In this document: one piece after another, positions 7,690 through 15,869 of the stretch
Position numbering within the stretch: position 1 is the first letter of the stretch
How the letters are laid out: each line of letters begins with the position of its first letter
Assembly (NCBI GenBank): GCA_964519365.1
Contig: CAZFHP010000012.1
Span: 1 to 34,837, forward strand
Direction: 5' to 3'
DNA length: 34,837 bases
DNA from: CAZFHP01 sp964519365
GTDB taxonomy: Bacteria > Babelota > Babeliae > Babelales > RVW-14
The notes under the pieces: model-generated
Told to the model about the DNA's origin: nothing
Databases searched by the model: none
Seen by the model: only the letters and a program-made list of their open reading frames with translations
Position numbers and translations under genes: made by a program

Positions 7690-8805
7690 ATGGGTCGAAA
7701 GAGACGAGCAATATCAATAACAGATATGCGTCCTAAAATATTACTTGTTGGTGTTTATACACCCCGTGATCGGGTAATGGAGCAAGACTATTATTTTCAG
7801 GAGTTTTTAAATCTTGTTAAGACATTAGGTTTAGAGTACGATCAGACACATTTTATTAAGCTCAGGTATGTCGATAAAAATAATTTCCTGACAAAAGGCA
7901 AGCTTGAAGATCTCGCTCAGCTGTGCAAAGATGAACAGATAGAAGAGGTTGTTTTGTCTGAGCTTTTAAGCCCAGTACAAGAGCGTAATTTAGAAGATAC
8001 TCTGGAGTGCCCTGTTTTTGACAGAGAAAAGCTTATTCTTGAGATCTTTAAAAAAGCTGCAAAAACATCTGAGGGTAAAATTCAGGTTGAGATGGCTGAG
8101 ATTGATTACCTGAAGACGCGTATTATTGGTAAGGGAAAAGAATATGCTCAGCAGGCGGGTTTTATTGGTGGTCGCGGGCCGGGTGAAATGATTAAAGAAG
8201 AAATAAGGCGTCATTTTGATGAGAAATTACGACAGGCGAAAAAGAAGCTCGTAACGTTACAAAAGTCACGTGATGTTCAGCGCAAACAAAGATTAAGGCG
8301 TAATATCCCGTTGGCGTGTATTATTGGGTATACAAACGCTGGCAAGTCAAGCTTATTAAATTGTCTGGTTAAAAGTGATGTTCTTGCTGAAGATAAACTT
8401 TTTGCAACGCTTGATACAACGACGCGGGAGTATTTTATTGCTCCTAAGCGTACGGTGCTTATTTCTGACACTGTCGGGTTTATTAGTCAATTGCCGCATC
8501 ATCTTATTGATGCATTTAAGTCAACGCTTGACGAATTGCAGTATGCGTCGCTTCTTTTTCACGTAATTGATTGTAGTAATCCTGCATATAAAAGCCAAAT
8601 AGAAGTAGTCAAAGAAATATTGCATGAATTACACGTTGAAAAACCTATGGTGTATGTGTTTAACAAAATAGATAAACTAACAAAAGAAGAGCTTGAGAAA
8701 CTCAAAACAGAAGTGCAAGAATATGAACCTCGAGTTTTTGTTCATACACGTTCACCTGAAGGGATTGTGACGCTTGGGAGTTTTATCAAAAATTATAAGT
8801 TTTAG
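7690..8805 (+). CDS. hflX: GTPase HflX
   Basis: HflX is a ribosome-associated GTPase that splits stalled or stressed 70S ribosomes. The 371-residue chain has the HflX N-terminal domain with its coiled coil (about 175-205) and the diagnostic GGRGPGE (160-166). The G domain follows: G1 GYTNAGKS (213-220), G3 DTVGF (260-264) and G4 NKID (325-328), ending with a short segment after the G5 region. The larger C-terminal extension of E. coli HflX is missing, as in many shorter homologues. The start at 7690 follows a weak purine-rich region; Met13 is an alternative. The gene is 41 bases after the DJ-1 gene and may be co-transcribed with it. Confidence 0.95.
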   Translation: MGRKRRAISITDMRPKILLVGVYTPRDRVMEQDYYFQEFLNLVKTLGLEYDQTHFIKLRYVDKNNFLTKGKLEDLAQLCKDEQIEEVVLSELLSPVQERNLEDTLECPVFDREKLILEIFKKAAKTSEGKIQVEMAEIDYLKTRIIGKGKEYAQQAGFIGGRGPGEMIKEEIRRHFDEKLRQAKKKLVTLQKSRDVQRKQRLRRNIPLACIIGYTNAGKSSLLNCLVKSDVLAEDKLFATLDTTTREYFIAPKRTVLISDTVGFISQLPHHLIDAFKSTLDELQYASLLFHVIDCSNPAYKSQIEVVKEILHELHVEKPMVYVFNKIDKLTKEELEKLKTEVQEYEPRVFVHTRSPEGIVTLGSFIKNYKF

Positions 8806-8811
8806 TTTTTA

Positions 8812-8882
8812 CCCTTCGAGATGCCCGTCTGCGCCTATGGCTTTATCGGGCTCCTCAGGCCTGTCCTGAGTAAAGTCGAAGG
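8812..8882. repeat. Palindromic intergenic element with three stems, upstream of gap
   Basis: CCTTCGA (8813-8819) pairs with TCGAAGG (8876-8882). Inside it are two further perfect stems: GCCCG/CGGGC (8823-8827 with 8847-8851) and CTCAGG/CCTGAG (8854-8859 with 8865-8870). The result is a three-way junction fold. It fills almost the whole 95-base gap between hflX and gap. The GC-rich sequence stands out from its surroundings. The wording TCCTGAGTAAAGTCGAAGG resembles palindromic intergenic repeats I recall from various bacterial genomes. Confidence 0.7.
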
Positions 8883-8900
8883 AGTGAGCGGGAGGAAGAT

Positions 8901-9914
8901 ATGGCGATACGGGTAGCGATTAATGGATTTGGGAGAATAGGACAGGCGTTTTTGCGTGCTGTCTTGTCTGACAAGAAGGCTTCTCAGGAGATAGAAATAG
9001 TTGCGATTAATCAGGGGCCGAATAAAAGTGAGCATGTAGGCTTGTTTTTCAAATACGATTCTGTTATGGGGCAATTTCCTGGCAACGTGACGTATAAAGA
9101 TGGGAAGCTTACGATTGGAGATCGTACGATAACTGTTTTGTCTGAAAAAGATCCTGACAAGTGTGCTTGGGGGAAATTAGCGATAGACTGGGTTGTTGAA
9201 GCGTCAGGGTGTTTTAGAACAAAAGAGTTAGCGGGTTTACATGTGTCTGCAGGAAGCAAGAAAGTTTTGATTACGGCGCCGTCGCAAGATTCTGACGTTA
9301 CGATTATCCCTGGTGTTAACGATAATGCGTATAAGCCAAACGAGCATGCGATAGTTTCTTTGGGGAGCTGTACAACCAATTGTTTTGCGCCAATTATTAA
9401 AGTGATCAAAGAAAACTTTGATTTTACGTATGGGCTTATGACAACGGTGCATGCGTATACAAACGATCAGGTACTGTTGGACAGTACGCACAAAGATCCT
9501 CGTCGGGCTCGAGCTGCAGGGATTAATATTATCCCAACAAAAACAGGAGCAGATAAGGTTATTGTCCAGATTTACCCAGAACTTATGGGAAAAATAAAAG
9601 CAGTTGCGTTGCGTGTGCCCGTGCCGGATGTTTCTCTTATTGATTTTACGTTTCAAACAAAAGAAAAATTATCTTCTGATAGTATTAATCAGGTATTTAA
9701 AGAGTATGCTCATGAAAAACTTAAAGGGATACTTGAGTATACGGCAGAACCATTAGTTTCGTCTGACTATATTGGCAATATGCACTCGGCCATTTTTGAT
9801 AGCCTGTTAACACAGACGCTTGAAGATGGTTTTATAAGCAAAGTATTTGCGTGGTACGATAATGAATTTGGCTATGCTGTTCGCTTAAAAGAGTTTTTGC
9901 TTCACAACTTATAA
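8901..9914 (+). CDS. gap: Type I glyceraldehyde-3-phosphate dehydrogenase
   Basis: This enzyme oxidises and phosphorylates glyceraldehyde-3-phosphate to 1,3-bisphosphoglycerate with NAD(P) in glycolysis. The 337-residue length is normal. The Rossmann start is INGFGRIG (8-14). The catalytic Cys157 sits in SLGSCTTNC and its partner is His184 in TTVHAYTNDQ. The substrate loop (DPRRARAAGINIIPTKTGA) and the C-terminal WYDNEFGYAVR are intact. The residue after Asn37, usually an Asp that binds the adenosine ribose of NAD, is Gln (AINQGP), so cofactor preference may differ. The ATG at 8901 has a strong GGAGG, supplied at the edge of the upstream palindromic element. Confidence 0.97.
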   Translation: MAIRVAINGFGRIGQAFLRAVLSDKKASQEIEIVAINQGPNKSEHVGLFFKYDSVMGQFPGNVTYKDGKLTIGDRTITVLSEKDPDKCAWGKLAIDWVVEASGCFRTKELAGLHVSAGSKKVLITAPSQDSDVTIIPGVNDNAYKPNEHAIVSLGSCTTNCFAPIIKVIKENFDFTYGLMTTVHAYTNDQVLLDSTHKDPRRARAAGINIIPTKTGADKVIVQIYPELMGKIKAVALRVPVPDVSLIDFTFQTKEKLSSDSINQVFKEYAHEKLKGILEYTAEPLVSSDYIGNMHSAIFDSLLTQTLEDGFISKVFAWYDNEFGYAVRLKEFLLHNL

Positions 9915-9985
9915 AAATTGGACTAAACTTATCGCATAATAAAAGTACAGGTAAAAGTAATTGAAAGACGTCAAAAAATTATGGA

Positions 9986-10062
9986 GGGCCCATAGCTCAG
10001 TTGGTTAGAGCAGTCGGCTCATAACCGAAAGGTCCCAGGTTCAAGTCCTGGTGGGCCCACCA
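9986..10062 (+). tRNA. tRNA with CAU anticodon (elongator Met or Ile2)
   Basis: A complete 77-base cloverleaf is visible. The acceptor stem is GGGCCCA/TGGGCCC, the D arm GCTC...GAGC, the anticodon loop CTCATAA (CAT at 10020-10022), and the T arm CCAGG-TTCAAGT-CCTGG. The CCA end is encoded. The paired 1-72 position and the lack of three G:C pairs in the anticodon stem exclude initiator tRNA. The AGCAG...CTCATAA...GGTTCAAGTCC pattern resembles the Ile2 type whose C34 is changed to lysidine by TilS, but elongator Met is not excluded. The 27-43 position (G/A) is mismatched. Confidence 0.95.
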
Positions 10063-10102
10063 TGTTTCTTAAAGCAATCAGAGTAAAGAGAAAGGTAGTT
10101 CT

Positions 10103-10906
10103 ATGATATCAAAACCTTTATGGCAAAGTATTAAAATGCTTGTTGATTGCGATCGGCAGATTTTTAAAACAGAAAAAGAAATAGCAGAAAAACAGCATGC
10201 TGGCGAAAGAGATCGTACAACTATTCGTGAAATTCAAGATTTGATTAAAAATATAAAACAACAATGTGTTGATAACGAAAAAAAGGTTGCGTTTCAAGAG
10301 TTACAATCAAATCACTTAAAATCAGAAGAAGATGATAAAAAAGAGCATTTGTTGCGTGTTGTGAATGAAAAAGAATACGATGCTTTGAAAAAAGAAATTT
10401 CAATAGTTGTAAAAGAGCGAGAGAGACAAGAGAATCTTTTGATGGGTGTATGGAATGATTTAGAAGTCGCTAAAAAACGTTATGCGGATGAAAAAGATAT
10501 ACATGAAAAGAAAATAGCTGACTTGCATGGGTTAATTGCGAAAAATAAAGAATCGGTCGAATTGTTACAAACAACGCTGTCTGAGGCAAAATGTGCACGT
10601 GAAACATATGCAAAAGAGATTACTCCGGAGTGGCTTTCATGTTATGAGCGTATGAAGCATAAAGTTCCCAATCCTATTGTATCTATTACACAAGGAAGCT
10701 GTAGCTCGTGCTATTATCAGGTTTTACAGCAAGATCTGTTTGAGTTAAAAAAGTCGGAACTGTTACCGTGTCGTAATTGTTATCGTCTTTTGTATTATGA
10801 CGCAGAGCAAGAAAAAAAAGACACCGAGAAAGACACAGGAAAAGACGGGGCCAAGAAGGGTTCAAGTGGGACTGAAAAAGAAAAAACGGGAAGTTTAAGC
10901 GCATGA
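10103..10906 (+). CDS. Coiled-coil zinc-ribbon protein (COG1579 / CT398-like)
   Basis: The protein has 267 residues. Residues about 15-175 are a long Lys/Glu-rich coiled coil. They are followed by a C4 zinc ribbon with Cys200, Cys203, Cys223 and Cys226 (GSCSSC...PCRNC). This arrangement is that of the COG1579 family, whose chlamydial member CT398 is known to bind sigma-54 and other partners; the general function is unclear. The last 35 residues are a low-complexity Lys/Asp/Gly tail. GAAAGG lies about eight bases before the ATG. The stop overlaps the start of the RNase HI gene (ATGA at 10903), so the two are translationally coupled. Confidence 0.85.
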   Translation: MISKPLWQSIKMLVDCDRQIFKTEKEIAEKQHAGERDRTTIREIQDLIKNIKQQCVDNEKKVAFQELQSNHLKSEEDDKKEHLLRVVNEKEYDALKKEISIVVKERERQENLLMGVWNDLEVAKKRYADEKDIHEKKIADLHGLIAKNKESVELLQTTLSEAKCARETYAKEITPEWLSCYERMKHKVPNPIVSITQGSCSSCYYQVLQQDLFELKKSELLPCRNCYRLLYYDAEQEKKDTEKDTGKDGAKKGSSGTEKEKTGSLSA

Positions 10907-11370
10907 TGTGGACGATTTTTGTTGATGGGGCTTCTCGTGGTAACCCGGGATTGGCGGGAGCTGGTATTTGTATTCTTGATGAGAATAATCAAGAGGTTGT
11001 TCGAGAAAGTATTTATCTCGGGAAAAAGACAAATAATCAGGCTGAGTATCTAGCTCTTGCATTTGCCATATGTCTCTTAAAACATAAGCTTAAAAAGATA
11101 TCAGAAAGTAATTATCCAGAGGTTTTATTTATTTCAGATTCAGAGCTTTTAGTTAAACAAATGAAGGGGGTTTATAAAGTGAAGAACCCTATTTTAGGGC
11201 AGATAAAGATCGGGATAGATAAGATGCTTACATGCTTTTCGTGTCGGTTTAAGCATGTTTTTCGTGAAAAAAACGTTACAGCTGATTTTTTGGCTAATGT
11301 GGGGATAGATAAAAGACTCAAACCTAAAGCATATTTGCTTGCATGTGCGTCAAAGTATGAATTCTTATAA
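10903..11370 (+). CDS. rnhA: Ribonuclease HI family protein
   Basis: This enzyme cleaves the RNA strand of RNA-DNA hybrids during replication and repair. All four catalytic acids of the DEDD site are present in 155 residues: Asp8 (FVDGASRGNPG), Glu48 (NNQAEY), Asp79 (ISDSELLVKQ) and Asp128 (TADFLAN). The spacing and compact shape match the RNase HI type that lacks the basic protrusion of the E. coli enzyme. The start overlaps the previous stop by four bases (ATGA). A second ATG follows directly, so translation could begin one codon later. Confidence 0.92.
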   Translation: MMWTIFVDGASRGNPGLAGAGICILDENNQEVVRESIYLGKKTNNQAEYLALAFAICLLKHKLKKISESNYPEVLFISDSELLVKQMKGVYKVKNPILGQIKIGIDKMLTCFSCRFKHVFREKNVTADFLANVGIDKRLKPKAYLLACASKYEFL

Positions 11371-12766
11371 AGTATCGAAGCTTGTATTTATTTTTTGTTT
11401 TTGCAAATTAGTAGGCGTAATTTTTGGAGTATGGGGCCAGAATTCTGTGCTTTTTGCTCGTGTTGCTAAAACACGGGTTGCTAAAACAAGTGTAAAGAGC
11501 AAGCGCAAAACGAAAAAAACGCGCAAAAAAGCTCGTAAAAAAAAATCTAAGAAAAAATCTAAAACTCGAAATCCAGTAATCCAAAAGCATGTTTGCGAAA
11601 AAAGTACCAAAAAATTTTTAATTCGCGTTTTGCTTCAAGAACATAGTGCAAAGCCACGAAATAAATTTGTGATTTATGCGCCCCATGGGTTTGTGCTTAA
11701 GAGTCCAGAAAAAACAAAAAGACACTATACGTCTTTAGATAAACTACATGTTATTGTCAAGAACAATACGATTTATTTACGTGATAAGACGTACACGTAT
11801 AGAAAAGTAAAAAATAAGAGTTTAAGTATTACCCCTGTTCAAGGCTTGTTGCATATTAACGATGCTACTTATCAGGGTAATTTAACGTTTGCGCTCGATC
11901 AAACAAAAAATAAGCTTTTATTGGTTAATAAGCTTGATTTAGACGATTATATTTATTCTGTTTTACGCTTTGAAAGTTTATCGTATTGGCCGCTTGAAAT
12001 GCAGAAAGTTCAGGCTATAATCTCCAGAACATATGCGATTTATCAAATGAACCAGAATCGTAATAAAAAGTCTAAAAACACGAGCAAGAGTAAAGAAAGT
12101 ACTAAGCATAAGTTTAAAAATAAATTTTATGACATCAAAAATACAAATTTTCACCAGGTCTATAACGGCTCCCATTCGTGTACTCACTTGCGCCAAGCTG
12201 TTTATGATACGCATAATATAATTCTCATGTACGATAATACTGTTGCGCTTACGATGTTTGATGTGTGTTGTGGTGGGATTACTCCCGAACGCATGAAAAA
12301 GAAAGATGACGATAAGCCGTATTTGTTTAAGAGAAAACGCTGTACGTTTTGTCGTAATCGTAAAACGTATCGATGGCAAGAAAAATTTAGTAAACGAGCT
12401 TTGTGGCAAAAGTTTATGGCGCACCCCAGAGTATCGCGTAAAGTAAAGCGTGTTGGTGGCTTTAAAGGCATAAAAATAAAAGAGAAAGATAAAGCAGGGA
12501 TTGTTCAGTCGATACTTGTTTTAGGATCAAAAAGAAACGTTATCTTGAATGGTCAAGAACTTAAAAATTGCCTGCTCGCGCAGCTTAAGAGTCTTGCTTT
12601 TGGGTTAAAAAAAGAAAAAAATAAGTATATTTTTACTGGTCGGGGCTTTGGGCATAATACAGGTTTGTGCCAGGTTGGTGCGCGGGAAATGGTTGCGCGT
12701 AACAGGGGGTATAAAAAGATTCTTGAGTATTATTATCCTGGGACTAAGCTTGCTCGATTATTGTGA
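11357..12766 (+). CDS. SpoIID/LytB-domain exported protein (probable peptidoglycan lytic transglycosylase)
   Basis: The protein has 469 residues from the ATG at 11357, which lies inside the end of rnhA (14-base overlap). A signal or anchor segment covers about residues 5-25. A strongly basic stretch follows (about 35-70, mostly Lys and Arg). The SpoIID domain covers the rest. Its N-terminal part has LLVNKLDLDDYIYSVLRFES...WPLEMQKVQAIISRTYAIY, corresponding to the family's catalytic-Glu and AQAVAARTYA region. The C-terminal part has RGFGHNTGLCQVGAREMVARNRGY and ILEYYYPGTKL. SpoIID cleaves denuded glycan strands in Bacillus; relatives occur outside spore formers. A His/Lys/Asn-rich insert lies at about 230-255. 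The gene ends tail-to-tail with the next gene, overlapping it by nine bases. Confidence 0.85.
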   Translation: MNSYKVSKLVFIFCFCKLVGVIFGVWGQNSVLFARVAKTRVAKTSVKSKRKTKKTRKKARKKKSKKKSKTRNPVIQKHVCEKSTKKFLIRVLLQEHSAKPRNKFVIYAPHGFVLKSPEKTKRHYTSLDKLHVIVKNNTIYLRDKTYTYRKVKNKSLSITPVQGLLHINDATYQGNLTFALDQTKNKLLLVNKLDLDDYIYSVLRFESLSYWPLEMQKVQAIISRTYAIYQMNQNRNKKSKNTSKSKESTKHKFKNKFYDIKNTNFHQVYNGSHSCTHLRQAVYDTHNIILMYDNTVALTMFDVCCGGITPERMKKKDDDKPYLFKRKRCTFCRNRKTYRWQEKFSKRALWQKFMAHPRVSRKVKRVGGFKGIKIKEKDKAGIVQSILVLGSKRNVILNGQELKNCLLAQLKSLAFGLKKEKNKYIFTGRGFGHNTGLCQVGAREMVARNRGYKKILEYYYPGTKLARLL

Positions 12767-13171
12767 TTTCTTTTGTGAAAGCCATGCCAAATAACGCCAC
12801 GCTTTAGAATACTGTTCGCAGCTTTGCATACAGTTTGTTACACATACGTTATATTCTTCAGGCTCAAGTTTCATGAAGCACCAGAGACAGATACCTAGCC
12901 CCGTTAGTACTGTAAGAATCAACATGCATTTGTCGAAACAGCCGTATTTGCTTACTTGTTGTGCTATTTCAGGTTCAGGTCTGATTTCTTGATGACACCG
13001 TGTGCACACGTGATACTGTGCTTCTTGTGTTTGCACATGTTTTTTCTCTTGTGTGTGAGTATGTCTTTTTCTTTGCCGCAATCTATTTTTTCTTTTTCCT
13101 CCATAGAGATTTGTGTTACACACAAGTATTGCAACACAGAGTATGATATGTCCAATATGTTCTTTCTTCAC
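12758..13171 (-). CDS. Small Cys-rich secreted/membrane protein, unknown
   Basis: The protein has 137 residues and begins at GTG (13171), supported by AAGGAG six bases upstream. The signal peptide is residues 1-23 (KKEHIGHIILCVAILVCNT). A Lys/Arg/His-rich stretch follows. Next come a CTRC pair (about 56-59), a hydrophobic helix (about 83-100, LILTVLTGLGICLWCFM) and a second Cys group, CVTNCMQSC (about 109-117). The paired Cys residues suggest disulfides or a metal site outside the cytoplasm. No family recognised. The start is 16 bases after the stop of the 13188-13931 gene, so the two are probably co-transcribed. Confidence 0.65.
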   Translation of the reverse strand: MKKEHIGHIILCVAILVCNTNLYGGKRKNRLRQRKRHTHTQEKKHVQTQEAQYHVCTRCHQEIRPEPEIAQQVSKYGCFDKCMLILTVLTGLGICLWCFMKLEPEEYNVCVTNCMQSCEQYSKAWRYLAWLSQKKSQ

Positions 13172-13187
13172 GTATTCTCCTTAATTT

Positions 13188-13931
13188 TCAAGTGTCTTCT
13201 CGTTGAACATGGCGATATTGTTCTTGGTTTTCAGGTTCTTTTTTGCAGCACCCGCACCATTTGCCTATTTTGTACATGGCATAAGTTGCCCCTAGTCCAC
13301 ATGCTCCCCACAGTGTATACAATAATTTACGAAAGTTTCCTGAAAGTTCAACTAATTCGTTAGAGCCTTTTATCGTATACGCAAGAAGACTTTTCATGTC
13401 GTCAGCTTCTTCGTAAAAAGTATTTTCGAGCTTTGTAATATTGGGTAAATGTGGGAAAAGTTCTGGTATGATTTGATCGGGAGCTTCTTGGAGGGCAAAT
13501 GCTGTTTGATCAAACGTTGGGTCGCTTTGAGTATCGTTTGCAAGCTCTAGTAACACGAGAAACACTGGGTAAACATAGATGTATGCAAAATATAAGAACA
13601 AAAGTCCTGCTGACGCAATACCCAGATATCGAGCTGTTTTGCGAAATAGGGGGGTTTTCAAGAATGGAGCTTTTTGAGCAATAGAAGCTCCAATAAGTTC
13701 TAGCTTTTTGCGAACATGTGATGGAAGGGTTTTGATCGTGCCCAGAAATTTTTGATATGATTTTTTATTGGGCAGTTCTTTGGTTTTGTGTGATTGTGCT
13801 TCTAGGTCTCGTTCGTTTGGTTCGGAAGTCTCTAGACTATCAGGATCCGCAAGCATAGCTGTAACGTGAGGGCTTTGAGAAAATATACATACAAGTATAC
13901 ATAGCATAAAGTATCTATATGCTTTCTTCAT
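13188..13931 (-). CDS. Membrane protein with signal peptide, unknown
   Basis: The 247-residue protein starts at the ATG at 13931 with AGAGGAG upstream. Residues 1-25 are a signal peptide. A hydrophilic Glu/Lys-rich part precedes a long hydrophobic span (about 102-130, YLGIASAGLLFLYFAYIYVYPVFLVLLE). A second span lies at about 206-222 (LLYTLWGACGLGATYAMY), followed by a short Cys-rich basic tail (GKWCGCCKKEPE). I do not recognise it. The layout resembles the smaller protein at 12758-13171: signal peptide, membrane span and Cys cluster. The two may form a functional pair. Confidence 0.65.
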   Translation of the reverse strand: MKKAYRYFMLCILVCIFSQSPHVTAMLADPDSLETSEPNERDLEAQSHKTKELPNKKSYQKFLGTIKTLPSHVRKKLELIGASIAQKAPFLKTPLFRKTARYLGIASAGLLFLYFAYIYVYPVFLVLLELANDTQSDPTFDQTAFALQEAPDQIIPELFPHLPNITKLENTFYEEADDMKSLLAYTIKGSNELVELSGNFRKLLYTLWGACGLGATYAMYKIGKWCGCCKKEPENQEQYRHVQREDT

Positions 13932-14001
13932 AACGTTTTCTCCTCTTTTTTATACTATATTATTTACGATACATCATGTCATAAATTTGTTTTTTTGGCT
14001 A

Positions 14002-15414
14002 TTATTTTACGCCAATACACGATCCAAGATTGATTAAGCACACGTTTTGTTTTGTTGCCTGATGCATGTTTTTCAGCATAGCTTTAGAAACAGGTTTTGT
14101 AAGCTGTTTAATATACATGGAAAAGTCGTCATCAAGCTTATCAAGATCAATTCCCCAACCACCCATTGCTTTTGTTCGTGTGACATATGATAGCTCGTTA
14201 AACGATAATACGACTTCTTTTGTGCTTGTTTTGTTAAAGTCGTCTTGATTTGACAAACGACGTTCAAATTCGCACGTTCCAACACGTGTGTCGTTATGCT
14301 TCCCATTACTTTCTTTTCGTTCATAAATTCCCCAACGAGTTGTGCTTGCCGGAATATTTATTTTTTTGTTGTTTGAGAGTGTTACGTCAAAAGAAGTTCC
14401 ATGGGGTGTGAATTTTTCACGCTTAAGAACGATAGTTTTATCTTTTGGTGTAAGAACAAGGATATCGCCAATGCCATTATGTTCTCCGTTGCCCTTGATT
14501 AACCATTGCCAGCCTTCGGGGTAATATACAAGCTGTGTTTCTGGTACTAATGGGTCAAGTATCTTGAGCTTATATACGCCATGAGTAATCAGCTGGTAAA
14601 TATCACCGCCGCCGGCGATATAGACAATAGTTTTGCCTGCTTTAACTTTTTCCTTGAGATCGTTAATAACGTCTTGACTCCACATTTTCCAGCCTCGACC
14701 GGCAAAGTTATGCCAAAGCGTTGTGTATACATAGCGTGTTATAGGCTTATAAGTACTGATGCGAGAGAGTTTTTTAAAGTGATCATGTGTTTTTGGGCTA
14801 AAGCAATATGTGAAAAATCTGTCAGCGAGTGAGAATAATTGCTTTTGTTCTGTAAGCTCGTCTTTGTTCCCAAACAAAAGTGTATTACACGCTTTGTATT
14901 TTTCAACGGTTTCTCTGATCCCGATAGACTTTTCGTCATGGTCAATAAAATGGCTTATAAAGTTATGCTCGATTAAAAAATCAATAAAAGCTGGAATATT
15001 TGTTTCTGATAACTCGTAAAGTTTTTTAAATCGATCTTGAGCTTGGGGAGTAAGCGTAAAATTTTTGTCATAGTTTTTATCGTACAGGTGCCACCCTGTC
15101 AGGGAGTTTAAAAAGCTAATTGCTGGCTTGAGTTTACTTTTGTTTTGCTTATATCGTTCTTGCATGAGTGTTACATAATCGGGATTAAAATTTTTGATCA
15201 TGCTTGTAAGATTGATATTTGAATAGACGCGCTGAAAAAGCTTATGCTCCGGGGTTGTCCATTTGTGAAACACGGTTGTTTGATCACGTGTTTCGCCGAC
15301 AGGAAGTGTGTTTTTTTCGGGTGTTGGTGAACAATAAGCGATATGTGACGCATAGAGCAAAATATACAAACTCGTGATAATTTTTGATTGCGTATTTGAT
15401 TGTGTAAATATCAT
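14002..15414 (-). CDS. Large secreted protein, unknown function
   Basis: The protein has 470 residues from the ATG at 15414, which has AGAGGGGAG upstream; the open frame extends 22 codons further without a better site. The signal peptide covers about 1-30 (SKIITSLYILLYASHIAYC). The cleavage region ends in Tyr-Cys, which does not fit a lipobox. The N-terminal half is helical. A stretch at about residues 258-300 (KTIVYIAGGGDIYQLI, then KLKILDPLVPETQLVYYPEGW) looks like an alternating strand/loop nucleotide-fold motif and faintly recalls SAM-dependent methyltransferases, but I cannot assign a family. It is upstream of, and 70 bases from, the 13188-13931 gene on the same strand. Confidence 0.7.
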   Translation of the reverse strand: MIFTQSNTQSKIITSLYILLYASHIAYCSPTPEKNTLPVGETRDQTTVFHKWTTPEHKLFQRVYSNINLTSMIKNFNPDYVTLMQERYKQNKSKLKPAISFLNSLTGWHLYDKNYDKNFTLTPQAQDRFKKLYELSETNIPAFIDFLIEHNFISHFIDHDEKSIGIRETVEKYKACNTLLFGNKDELTEQKQLFSLADRFFTYCFSPKTHDHFKKLSRISTYKPITRYVYTTLWHNFAGRGWKMWSQDVINDLKEKVKAGKTIVYIAGGGDIYQLITHGVYKLKILDPLVPETQLVYYPEGWQWLIKGNGEHNGIGDILVLTPKDKTIVLKREKFTPHGTSFDVTLSNNKKINIPASTTRWGIYERKESNGKHNDTRVGTCEFERRLSNQDDFNKTSTKEVVLSFNELSYVTRTKAMGGWGIDLDKLDDDFSMYIKQLTKPVSKAMLKNMHQATKQNVCLINLGSCIGVK

Positions 15415-15511
15415 AGCGTTTCTCCCCTCTGAGAAAGAAATAAAAAATAAAAAGTAAAAAATATAGGGAGAAAATAGCATATTGTTATGTGTTCGTCACG
15501 TGATACTTTTG

Positions 15512-15781
15512 AAGCTTACTTTAACGTGAGTTCGATTGTCTGAATCATGATTGGCCAGGATAAGACAGATTAAGAGGATTCTTTAAGCGTAACATTGGAT
15601 AACAAAAAAAATATTTTATTGTTGTTGGATTCTTTGTCATCAGAATCCTCTTAATCTGTCTTATCCTGGCCAATCGAGGTTCAGACAACATACGCATACG
15701 ACTAATCAAAACATTTCAAAGCACAAAAAAGCGAGTTTTAGCAAAAATTAATTATCGAATTCACGTTACTTTAAGAAGCTT
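15512..15781. repeat. Nested inverted repeat element in the largest gene-free gap
   Basis: The gap 15415-15869 has no credible gene; this element and a terminator fill most of it. The inner arms 15550-15582 and 15642-15674 are a perfect 33-bp inverted repeat. Each arm continues outward into TTGTCTGAA-type sequence (15536-15582 and 15642-15688), so each is one copy of the dispersed repeat. An outer pair, TAACGTGAGTTCGAT (15522-15536) with ATCGAATTCACGTTA (15754-15768), has one mismatch, and both ends carry AAGCTT (15512-15517, 15776-15781). There is no transposase. The structure resembles a MITE-like or nested repeat insertion. Confidence 0.75.
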
Positions 15782-15810
15782 TTTCGATAAGGGGTTTTTG
15801 CGCAAACAAA

Positions 15811-15852
15811 TACAAAACACCCCGTACAAAATTATGTACGGGGTGTTTTGTA
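15811..15852 (-). terminator. 18-bp hairpin terminator
   Basis: TACAAAACACCCCGTACA (15811-15828) pairs perfectly with 15835-15852 around a six-base loop. It lies 18 bases beyond the stop of the minus-strand gene at 15870, and the arm leaving the hairpin on that strand is followed by TTTGTTTG. It probably ends that small secreted-protein transcript. Confidence 0.75.
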
Positions 15853-15869
15853 TTTTAAAAACGTTTTTT

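Noticed and set aside
9011..9656. Minus-strand open frames opposite gap
   Set aside because: They are shadows of a clearly coding GAPDH gene, have no start signals and resemble no family.
14002..15414. Lipoprotein lipobox at the end of the signal peptide (IAYC)
   Set aside because: Tyr at the position before Cys does not fit the lipobox rule.
15512..15781. Insertion sequence
   Set aside because: It has terminal inverted repeats but no transposase or remnant of one, so I list it only as a repeat element.
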